64,000 nucleotides of DNA, taken from NCBI GenBank assembly GCA_017591395.1, contig WEDG01003295.1, positions 124,001-188,000 on the forward strand, read 5' to 3'. The stretch is from Schistocephalus solidus (taxonomy: Eukaryota; Platyhelminthes; Cestoda; Diphyllobothriidea; Diphyllobothriidae). The notes beneath the pieces are model-generated. The model did no database searches. It was not told the DNA's origin and saw only the letters and a list, made by a program, of their open reading frames with translations. This document shows positions 13,701-25,700 of this stretch, piece by piece (within the stretch, counting starts at the first letter, position 1; every line of letters begins with the position of its first letter). The position numbers were made by a program, and so were the translations under genes.

Positions 13701-16700
13701 AATGCCGATAAGACTTTTGCCACAGTAATTCTCGCATTTCGTTTTGTCTCCCTTCTTGAGGATAGATACAAGTACTCAAGCAACTTGCTGCTCACGCGAT
13801 TATCACCTCTTGCGAGAGGTTCGGCTTCTTGAACTTGAATTTATGGCCGGTTCTCGACGAATGAGCCGCAACTTGACGAATAGCGTCATTTCGCCGTACT
13901 GCTGCGGCGTGTTTGGCAATTTGCGTCCAAAGCAGTCTTCCGGTCTCTCCGACGTAGTTGCTTTTTCCGCAACTGCACCAGATCTGATAATTAACTCCAC
14001 ATGTTTCTTGTCGTGGCAGTGGGTCCTATGTTCGAAGACTGCTTCATTGAGGTCGCTATTTCAGCTCAATATTTATTCCGGTCTTCCCTAGCCGATTTTG
14101 CCGTAATCTTTTGAAGTTGGCCGAAGGAAGCATCGTCGCGGGGCCTGGCTCGAGCCGTTTGGGCAGACAACTGCAGGGTTCTTCCGCTGTGGCGTCTTTG
14201 AGTATATCCAAGGATTTTCTCAGCTGCCCCATAGACTAGTGCCTTCAGTGCTGACCACTCACTATTGCCTTCTCCGTTTATTCGGGTAGTAAAACAGGAC
14301 CGGATTTCTCTGTCCAGGGCCTCTGCAGTGCCAGGTTGCCGGATTTTGGCGACATCGAGGCGTCTAGCACGTGACATTTTGGGTGTGGATGATAGGTGCA
14401 CTTTCAAGCGTGTATGGACGAGAACATGGTCAGACCCATAGGCATTACCAGTCTCGGCTCCACACATCGATCTGCTGTCATGAAGGGAGAAGGAAAGATT
14501 GGATGTCTGCGTTAAGCCAAGGTACTGGAAGGAGGATACCTCGTTGGGGAGGACATCCAGCGATTCAGGGTCTAGAAGAGGTCCGACGTCAAAAAACACA
14601 CTGAACAGATTTTTGATTGTTTAGAAGAAGACCATTGTCGACGACCATGCTGTGGCATGATCCGGGCCATCATTAAAAGACTGGAGATGTGTTTGATCTT
14701 TAAGGGGATGGCCAACAACCATATCATCTGCATATTTTATATATAGAGAGTCATTTGGCAATCTCAAATCATCAGCGTGGAGGTAGAAGAGTTGAGGGGA
14801 TTAAATGGCACCCCGAAGAACTCCGCAGTTGTTAGGAAGAACCGATGATTTCCGCCTTCCGGATTGTACGAATTGAGTGCGGGAAGTAACATAGCCTTCG
14901 AGCCAAGAAACCGCCCTACCGGGAATGGCACAGGAGGATGTTTGTTAAGGAGGATATGGCACGGGATTTTATGGAAGGCAGAGGAGTAGTCATGAAATGC
15001 GCACACGTACGCATGACAGCCTTTATCAGAGTCTCTTAGAGCAGAATGAACCAGAAGAGCAACTGCATCTAGGGCGCTGCGCCTGGCCTTATACACAAAT
15101 TGCAGTGGATCGGAGAAAGTGGAGGAGAATGGTGTAAGTTGACCTGAGGCGACTCATTCAGGTAGCTTCAGTAAAGTGGAAGAACAGGCACTTGGACGAA
15201 AAGACTAAGGACCAACATTGGTGGATTTTTTAGGGACAGGAGTAATCTTTACTGTTCGCCAAACGGCAGGAATCTTAGTCTCCATGAGGGACATGTTGAT
15301 AAGGTGTGTCAACACAGGGGCCATCTGTGAGCAACAAGACTTGAGGATAAATGGTGAGATAACATCTGGTCCGGCAGCTGCTGAACCACGAACATTTTAA
15401 AGTTATGTTTCCACTCTTGCAACTGACACAGGAGAGAAGACACTTGACAGTAATGAAGTGTTGTTTATGGGAGGATTAGAGCCAGTGGGAGTAGGGAAAA
15501 ACGTTCCTTTAGAGAGTCTAAGTCGGCATCGACATGTGCCAGTTTACCACATTGGCCGGTGAGACGCTTAAGATTCCTCCAGAGTAGAATCAAGAAGAAG
15601 GAAGCCCAAGATGTGGAAGGAGAGGAAAAAAGCTGGCTATCAAACAGATCGTTCAGTCTGGAAATCTCCTTTTTTATTAGGACGTCAACGTTCTTTAGAC
15701 TGCCACGTAGGCCTAGTTTGTAGATAAGTTCATTTTTTCGTCTTTAGAATTTTAGATAGGGAGAAGAAATTCTGTCTGGTATAACCATAACTGTATAAAG
15801 AGGACAACAGCTATTGAAAATGTCATTTAAAAATGTTGTATGGTAGCTGGAGCACGAGCTGGAGCGCCACAGTAAGATAAAGAACTCTTAACGGCCTTTG
15901 ACTCGGCCCATAATTTTACACCTCTGTCAGTGTCTGCTGACCTAGGCTTCGGCATCGGACAAATGCGGTTTTACTGGTGCCATTTTTGTTCTTGCCATAA
16001 TTTTTGCATAGCCTGTTTTTATCGGATGGATTTCTTCGGCGTTGTCGTCGAATCGGCATTGATGCTGGCGGTGTGGGCATCTAGTGACATCCATAGCAGT
16101 GGCGTGAATGCTATCCGCAGTTTGCCCCATTTACTCTCGTTTTCAGCATCCTTTCCCCCAAGACTTTCATTCGTTCCAGATCGAAGTTCAGCCACGCCCA
16201 TCCTTACAATATTCTAATTGGTGCTTTATTTCAATGAGGCCTCCGATTGATTGGTTCGAATTTCGGCTTCTTCGTCGGGGTGCCGAGTCTGATCCGTCTC
16301 GCATTTCGCACTGTACATCTCCTTCGCCATGAGCGCATCACGCTGATTGCACTTGCTGACGACCTGGCAGTTCAATCGTCATGAACGACTATGCCCACTT
16401 TGATCCCACAGCATGCTGGACACAGAGACTTGAGCGTTGATTTTATAGCGATAGTAGACTGGCGTAGCATCTATTGCATGCTTAAGACTTAGTCCAGCAT
16501 TTTCCGCCAAAGTGGCGCCCACGTCGTTTTCTTCCAATTTGGAAGGCCGTAGATGTTAATGGGGAGCTTTTATTTGGTGCATGTCTGCGATTGAATATTT
16601 TTACAGCGACCTGTGGCGACCTAGTGCCCTATAATGTAGCGTTGTTGTTGCATACGCAGGCTTTTTAGTCACTGATGACAGTTAATTTGTTCGCACTCAG

Positions 16701-19700
16701 TACAGCCGCAACGCCCCGAGGAGATATTTGTAGAACTAGTTCGTCTTCCGGACTTGTAATTGGTTCGTAGATTCTGATGTTTACAGTGCATTTACCTCTA
16801 CGGAGGGCAGGACAATTGTCTTACGTGTTGTTATTAATAACGAAACCGAGCCTTTCAGAGGGTCGCCACAGAAGGCGTGTTCCTCGCATGCTTCATTCAG
16901 TTGTCTTTGCTCAGAGAAGAGACCCGGGGTCCACCTTGTTTCGAGCCAGTTCTCGGTGACCAGGGCTGGCCTCCTTTTCCGTCAGTTGGCGATTGCTTTG
17001 TCGAAAAGGGCGCGGAGATTCCAGACTGCTAGAGCGAATTCTTCTATATTTTTCGCCATTTAAGTACGCAGGCATAACTTACGTCTCGGTGATTTGATTA
17101 CCCGTACTTCGCATCGTACACTTTCCAGTCCCATCCCTTGCAAGGGCTACTTAGTGAGCCCCGGAGGTTGTCGACTTCCATTATGGGCAGACATCCCCCA
17201 TTACTCTACGCCACCTAAAGGACTGTGTATTGCCCTGTCCGTAGGATTTTGTCTTGCTGGGGAAGTAGATAGAATGGCGATTATCAAAGCATTCAACAGG
17301 CACGGAGTCACCCACCATTTACCCTCATCTGGTTCAATCTGCCAGTTAAGGACGGTTGCCAAGACGTGACCGCCGTTCTGGGCACCACTTTGTGCGGCCA
17401 CTAATGATAGTCAGGATGCCAGGGTAGTGCGAAGTCGAATTATCCGCCAATTTTGTCGTCAAAAGCCAGCCAAACGAGTTGATTAATCTACGGTGACTGA
17501 CACCGCGGATGACACCATCCCCGTCTCAGTCCAACAACGAGCAAATCTCGCCAGCTTACCTATCCCTGCAGTGTCAACGGGTCCTGCCCAAAACCCAGTA
17601 AAGGAAATGCTCAAGGTCGCGACTGTGGTATCCAAGCCCAAGCACACTGTCTTTCTAGCTGTCTGCCATAACTTCACTGTTGGACCTCTCCAACCGGCTT
17701 GAATTCTCGCTAGACTTATAACCTACGATTGCTGTTTTCTGCCCACCAACAGCCGCGAAGATGACACCGCGATCCGCTTCAACTTTCGATGGAGATTTCT
17801 TGCTAGTAAAAATCTGCCTGAACACCGTCGCACTCGTATTACCACAATTTACCAAATCCCTCGATCCACAGGCTCAATCTGTTAACGATTCCCAGTGTCA
17901 AATACAATGGGTAAATATCAAAGAAGACCTAGTAGCTCTGGGAGGTCAATCGGCCAGCTGCTTCGACTGGTGTTCAAAGTCCTGTCTTTGCTTTCGATCT
18001 CAAAATTGCCTCACTCTAAAATATATTCTCGAAAGTCAGATATAACCAGTCTCTCCAGCATGCGTTAACAGTTGAGAAGTTAAGTTAGCCTCGCTGCTTC
18101 TCATGTAGACGAGTCCGCACTCTCCGTCCAGGTTTCCCGTCATAGTCACATTCATTATCACCCAAACCGACTTCGTGAATGTTAACGAAGTCTTAAAAAC
18201 GTTAGTGGGTCCTTCCGTTGAACCACGCAGTTTCAACGTGTCCCCTATCCTGCATCTTCAGCTCCAACACGTGTGTGGGTTCTCGATGCCTTCATCCTGA
18301 ACTTCGTCTGGAGCCCAACTTTCTTGATCAATTGAACTGTTAGATCTTATCACTGCTTTTCAGTCTTTATTCGAGTGCAATGAGTAAATTTAAAAAAGCC
18401 CGCGATTAGTGCTCATGCTACCCCTTATGTTGAACACGAAGGGCTCCAGAGTCCGACAATGCAGAGTGCCCATTACGCATTTCCCCATTTAAAGATAAAA
18501 AATCTTTGAATCCGTTAAGTTTTACACCTAACTGGTTCTACGAATGAAAACGTTTTTGTGTACAAAAACGATGTCATGTCGGCTTCCACTTCACAGGCAC
18601 AGGCTCTATTTGTGACGTTTTCCATCACGGCTCCTGGCATGTCTGGCGCTGCATTGCGTCAATTTCTCCTCGGAGGTTGTTACTGAGCTGTTTGATAGTC
18701 CCTCATTTCTTGACATACCAATTCTGGTGCTATGCAACCGGGTCACCATGCTGGCCAATTGAAATTTGAATGCTGCTATTTTATTTGCTCTTCGGAAATC
18801 TGCCTTAACAGGTGAAATATGGCCTTAGCTGTATTTGCAGTTGCCTCCACGTCTCAGGCCTGTCCTTCAGTGCAGAACGCATAAAGCATCTCGGTCACAG
18901 GTCAAAGTAACTCCATCGCCTCGTACCTCCGTAAAAATTGGGGTCGAATCACCTAAACCGTGACTTTGAGGAAGTGCATTTCATGTTAACAGCCAACCCT
19001 CGGTGTCTCGTAGACCTGATACCGAGTATTCAACTTAACCGCCCTTTCGTTCGGGCGAAAACAGCTTTCATATCCCGTGGCCTGAAAATAATGCATGTAC
19101 ACCCTGTGCGTTGAAATAACGGAAGGATGATGTTCGAACCGAAATTCAATCGTTTTGCGCGTTCCTCCGCTGTGCCTTTTTCCCGTCCAAAGAACATATA
19201 TTTAAAATCTCAAACCAACCAATAATGCCTAGAATCTTATTACATTTTTAGATGTCATGAATAATTTCCTACTCTAAAATTCCACATTTCCGCCTTATAG
19301 CTTATCAGTACATTTGGGTAACTAAAGATAACCTGTTCGCGAAACGGCCAAGTCAATCGAGTATGCTTTTTATGGATGTCATTGCAGAAACCACACCAAG
19401 CAGAACAGGACAGGCTTGTTGGATTATGAAGAAATTGGCCATATAAGGACGTTTTTGGTAGTCGGATGACTCAATACATCTGTTCGCATCTTTCGCGGAA
19501 ACCCGCATGCAATACATAAAATCTCGTTTTCTCCGTATTTTTTGGTTTTCCGCAGTGGCTATTGGCTCAAGAAACGCACGAAACCTCACACTACCGTTGA
19601 CTGCATTATCGGTTTGGTCGCCAAAATTGACAAGATTCAATGGAAACTACTTATTAGAGCAGTAAAGTCGGTGCTCCTAGTTTGTTTGAGTAAATGGGCA

Positions 19701-22700
19701 CTATCTGAGAAGCCGATCATACCGAAGAGAACACATTGCAGCGCTGATATATACCCTGTCTACCTCGATAAGCTTGGTTGACGAGAGGCATTGGTGGAAC
19801 CTTCTAACGTGGGCCATTGACGCATTGGTTTGGCATTACTTGTCCTGATCAGTTGCTTTGTGAATGACTATGCGCATAGGTTTGATCTCCAGCTACAGAT
19901 ATTACTCGATGGTCTGGCTGGCTGAAGTGAACACTACAGAAGTCTGAGACAGCCTTCGTCCTCGTCGGTCTACTCTTGTGAATACACCTGCCCCGCCCCT
20001 CTTGAAACACTCATGACATTTCCGGATTTAGTCTAGTCTTGGCCTCGATAACGACGACTGACTCGCAGAACTGCTCCGAAATCTGCTCGTTCAAAGCTAC
20101 ACATTTTGAGAATAAATCGGATAGCCAGACAGTTTGATAGGTTAAATAATCCGAAATTACTATTATTCAATAGGGAAGAAACGTCGGAAAATTTCAGCTA
20201 CCTGGACATTATCAGACATCACCCCCCCCCCCCCATATGTGGCTGCATTCCTTGTTGGATGTTGCGCCCAATTGGCACCGATTGCAGTCCTGCATCGTCT
20301 GTCACCGTTACTCACTCCATAGTTTGTCTGCAATTCCTTATTTTTAGGCGCAATCATTCTACCAGGTAAGTCTTTGTATATGGTGGCCATTTCTCATTGT
20401 CTTTTCACGGCGCAGGGCTTTTCTAGAATGGTGGTCCCCATGGCGTATCCTTTTCGTATTTTACATTTTCATCCACGCAGCATTTTTAATTGCAACCTTT
20501 CTAAATAGGTGGTCTAGGCTCTTTCGATCGCTCATGTTTGATATCGTTTTTTCATCTGCAAAGTATTTTATCCAGCATATGCCGTGGAAAAGGAATCACG
20601 CGTGGAAAGGGCTTTTTGATTCCTAGGTACTCGCTTCACCCGTTACACTTCCGCGTCACCGTTAATAGGAAGCATTTATACACTTTCACACGTTCATTGT
20701 AGTTTTCACTGCATAGTTTCGCCATGTTCCCCGGGTTGTGTCATCGTGCTGTATGCGTGCTCACCATTCGAAGCGACTTGGACGCTGCACCGAACAGAGC
20801 TTCGTAAAATCCTAAAGGTGACAGTGGGTGTCAGGCGAGATCGGAATGAGAAGGTCACAACATGCAGCTTGACCTTCGGCACAATAGTAACTACCCCTTC
20901 CCCCTCCAACAGGTTTATAAATCCTGACCGTTTGGGTGTGTTTGAACCCCAGGAAAAATAATAATCACCATAGCGCTCTTTAGCGTATTAAGTCCAACGT
21001 ATTCTCTTAACCAGCACCTTTCATGCTGCAACTTCAAGCAATGATGACGTTTAACTCCGTCCATCTTTTATTCTTCTCTAGGCCCACAAGCGATGTTCTA
21101 TTCGGGTTCCCAACGACTGCCTACCGCATATGAAACAACTAAAGCGGGTCTTTTGTGTTGACCTGACCAGTCTTGCCTGTGCCGAGCACCGGTAAGCAGG
21201 CCTCTTTTTAAACGTGTCATTCGCTTCTCTGCATGCCATTTATACCCCGTTGATCGCGTAGTTACACTGCGTTTGTCTTAGTTTTTGCCTGTGTCTGTTA
21301 CGGGTCTGGTTTTTCTATTATCAAGGTGTCTGTGTTTGCCCAGACTGCTTGTTCTATGGCTCCGATTCCGTTTTAATTTCCTTGACATGCCCCTCGCCGG
21401 GATGTCAGCTTTCTGGGGCTCTGAGCGTATTTCCATTTGAGAACTACATTGCCGGATTTGTATCCCTTATACTAAGAACCAGTAAGGCAATTAAGTGAGC
21501 GCTCTCTCTCAGAACCCATTTAAATCAGACTGTTCTTCGCCATTGTAACCCCACTCATTGATTTTACGTTTCCCAGGGTTCTTCCTAGTTTTATGCTTCA
21601 TGCTCATAGTAGATGCTTTTATGGGGAATTAAAAAACAGACCTTTTTATTTTAAGCCCTGCCTGTTATCTACCCTTTTGCGTGAAAACCTGGCGTTTTTT
21701 GTTCGTGGGCAGGCTATGTGTGGCACGCGTAGACGGGCTGTTTAAGTCTGTAATCCACTGTGCCCAAGCCACGCACCAGATGACTGACCGGCACGAACAA
21801 TGGATTGGTGCCTGGGAGCGGGGAACGAGTGAGGTCTACGACAGCTGGTGCATATTTCTCACTATAAACAGTCTCGCGCTTGGCTTTATCACGATGCGTT
21901 AGAAGCCGTAACTTGGAAGGCTGCCAACTGAAGTGATAACTCGGTCCTCCTCTCAGGTTGGAGATTTAGGCTGCAATGGCTCCTTCTCAATGTGATCTCT
22001 ATGGCACCTCCACTCAATTCGGATCCGAGCTCCCCTCCGTTGTTTTTTTTGAAATCCTGATTTAGTGTGCTCGTACCAGGCGTGTGTGGGACGCGTGGTT
22101 GGGCTGTTTGGCTCTGCCAGCTACTGTGCCTGATCTCGCCACCGGTCGTCTTGACTCAATCATGATCCCGGGCCCAGGAGGGTGATGAAAGAGAGTTTCG
22201 TATCTGCGGTGCAATTCTACTATCGCTATAAACAAATTCACGCGCAAGGCGTCGTCCCTGCGCCCACAATGTCGTGTGGCACACGGTGGACACCATCGGG
22301 TACGACGGCCGAATGGTTACCTAATTGCTGTGCACTTTCGTCCCTGATGGTGAACAGATCAGTCTTCCTCATTACTGACAGTGATATTCATGTAATTGAG
22401 TCTTGTGTTACCCAATGCGTCTTCATTTTTATGGCCAGGCGTCCCTATCAGCTAGCTCTGTCTCCTTCAGTATTTCTAAGTCGTAGCGCCTATTCGATGG
22501 CTATGAGGGCATTTTATTTTTTGGCTGTTTGTAAGATTAACTCACTCTCATGTCTGAGAATCATGTGGTGTCCTCATGCCAAAGTCCTCTGCGCCATACT
22601 GCTTGTGATGGTATTCACTAATTTTTATATTTCACAACGCACCCAACGTGCTCACAAAGTAAACGAGGCAGGTTGGGATTTTCGCCCCATCTTGGGCCGG

Positions 22701-25700
22701 GCGCCTGCTTCTTACTAGCTGATATGCTTCATGTCTATCACGCAGAAGACCCATGTGGTCTTACAACAAGTACCACTATGATCGAAGCTTATCTACGGTC
22801 GCAAAGAGTCTCTGGGAGTGAGAGAATAGTGTTGATCGAAGACATCCATAGTTGAAGTTGCGCATCCAGCTTTTATAAGGGCATTATGAAGAGAATCATC
22901 GAAAGATGACAGTTCGACCGTCGATTTCGACGAGGTCCACCGTATGCTCCACACCAGGTGGTGCAGGGACGGTGACTTGCGCGTGAATTAGTTTTAAGTG
23001 ATAGTAGCCTTGCGCTGCAGCTATCGCACTCCCTCCTCCTCCCCCACCTGAGCCCGGTGTCAAGACAGAGTCAAGAAGACCGGAGATGGGAGAGGGCGCA
23101 GGTGGCTGGCGCGGCCGGAGCCGCACCTGGGCGTGCCACCACACCTGGCTCGGATCCCACGGAGTGGGAGTGCCATAAAGGCCACATTAGGAAGGAGTCA
23201 TTGCAACCTGACTCTCAATTCGTCAGTCAGCCACTCCACACAAAACACACATTGGGCTGACCACGCGATCCGAGTTATCCCGTCAGTTGGCAACCTTCCA
23301 AGCCACGGCTTTTAGCGCACCGTGATAGTTTCAAGCGCGTCAGATTGTTTATAGTGCGGAAAATACGCTGAGCTCTCGACCTCACTCTCTCCCCAACCCC
23401 ACAATCAGACCACTGTCCGAGCCGGTCAGTTGTCTGATGCGGAAGCGGGCGCAGCTGCTGGTGACCTCGTCTACGTGTACTACGTACACGACCTGGCCCC
23501 CTCAAACACAAGCACCAGGATTTCACACAACAGGGGGTTGAACGACTTACATCTCACATGTGTGAGATAGCCAGAGGTCACGTTAAGAAGGAGCCATCGC
23601 AGCCTGACTCTCAGACCACCAGTCAGCCACTCCACACAACACACATTGGACTAACTGCGAGGTCCGATTGTAATTGTCAGTTAGCAACCTTCCAACCGCG
23701 GCACTCAACGTTACCGCACTCTCTTCTCCTCCCCCACCTGAGCCCGGTCTCATGACACAGTCAAGAAGACCAGAGATGGGAGAGGGCGCAGGTGGCTGGT
23801 GTGGCCGGAGCCGCCCCTGGGCGTACCACCACACCTGGCTCGGATCCCACAGAGTGGGAGTGCCATAAAGACCCCATTAAGAAGGATCCATTGCAGCCTG
23901 ACTCTCAGTCCGCCAGTCAGCCACTCCACACAAAACATACATTGGGCTGACCACGCGGTCAGAGTTATCCCGTCAATTGGCAACCTTCCAAGCCACGGCT
24001 TTTAGCGCACCGTGATAGGTTCATGCGCGTCAGATTGTTTATAGTGAGGAAATGCGCTGAGCTGTCGACCTCACTCTCTCCCCAACCCCCACCATCAGAC
24101 ACTGTCCGAGCCGGTCAGTTGCCTGATGTGGGAATGGGCGCATTGGCTGACGGATCGGCGTAGCCGTCTTCGTGCGCCACAGCACGACCTGGCCCCCATA
24201 ACGCACACACCAGGATTCACAAACTCAGGGGATATGGAGCAGCCATCGCCGTCTGACTCCCAGTCCACTGGTCAGCCAATCGACACACACAGCACATACA
24301 CTGAGCTGTCGGCGTGGTCTGGTGGAAGCGTCAGATTGGCAGACTTCCCAGTCACGGTTTCTGGGAAACCGTGATATACTCTGGTAAATGGTGATTGTGA
24401 GGGTGTTGTCGATGTATTGGTGTAGGTAGTGTGCGCTGATGTAGCTTAGCCTCCGGTGGTTTACCGGAAATTGTCGTGGAGGCGCATGTGTCCTAATAGG
24501 CCCATGCGGTGTGTAAATGTGCGGGAGCAGTGAAGGCGGGCGCGTCGACTGTATGTCGGAGCCCCAGGCACTGGTTCACCAGCCTCCGTGCGATGGATTC
24601 GCAGGTGACCGATCAGGCCGATGCGTGAGTTGAAGTTGCGTGCTCAGTGTGGGCAGGAGAAATCGGTAGAGGCTGGGGGGATGTCATTCATGGTAGTGGG
24701 GGTGTCAGGGGCACTAAGAATGGCAGGAGCGGAGGGTTTGCATGGTGTATCGGTTTTGTTGGCATTGTGGTGTATTCCGCTGTCATGGATTCGCATGTGA
24801 CCGAATAGGCCCATGCGATGAGTGAATGCGCGAGGACAGTGAGGGCAGTGGAGGCGACGATCTCTGCTGTGTGATTGTGCTCCAGGCACTGGCTCACCTG
24901 TCTCTGTACGATGTATTCGCAAGTGACCGACCAGGCCGATGCGTGAGGTGAATGTGCGGTCGCATTGAGTGCAGCTTAGGAGAGATTCCCCATCGCTGAT
25001 GGTGGTGGTGGAGGTAGTGAAGGCGAAGGCGGTGGTGGGGGTACCAGACGATGAGTAGATGGATGTGGTCTCTATGATGGTGGGAGTAATGGAATTGATG
25101 CCAGGAGTGAGGGTGGGGGAGTCAAAAGGAGGGTTGGCAGAATTTGACATAGAAATTGGAATTGTCGGATTGTTGGTGCATTGCGTCCGAAGATGTCCAA
25201 CCAGGCCTATTCGCGCGCGAAAAATGCGTTGACAGCGCGGGCATGTTGACAGGGCCTGGGCATTGGCGGTGTTGGTCCGGGGCGCTGGTGACTTTCGTGC
25301 TGCTCTTTTGGCCTTGGCGGCGGCGAGCCGGTTGGCCTCATAGGTTGCTGCACCAGTCTTCACGGATCTTCTCCTGTGCAAGGTCCTCCCAGGTCGCCGG
25401 GTTGATCTGCAGTTGCTTCCTTGTAGCGTCGTTTTGGACCTCCCTGCCGTCGAGAACCCGTAGCGACATCTCCGTAGAAAAGTCGTTTGGGTAGTCGCTC
25501 GTCGTCCATTCTTACCAGGTGGCCGCTCCATCGCAGTTACACTTGCCTCAGCATGGCATGGATGCTGAGGATTCCGGTCCGCTCCAAGACTTTCGTGTCC
25601 GGGATCCTGTCTTGCCATCTCAGCTTCAGTATTCTGCGGAGGCAGCTGAGATGAAAGTGATTCAGCTTCCTGGCTTTGGTTCGAGTAGACGGTCCAGGTT

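Larger units (their letters stand above)
12000..15900 (-). mobile_element. CR1-like LINE, split by a nested insertion
   Basis: On the minus strand from 15900, this is a non-LTR ORF2. It has a [11 protein letters not shown] block near 15370, YKARRS with AFHDYSSAF (palm motif A) near 15000, a GVLQG-type region, and YADD in KYADDMVVG near 14730. It then reaches [16 protein letters not shown] at 14475. The same protein resumes at about 12420 ([12 protein letters not shown], then [15 protein letters not shown] and IERHFT) and ends near 12000. Between lies a 2.05-kb foreign element. Frameshifts show it is dead. Confidence 0.8.
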
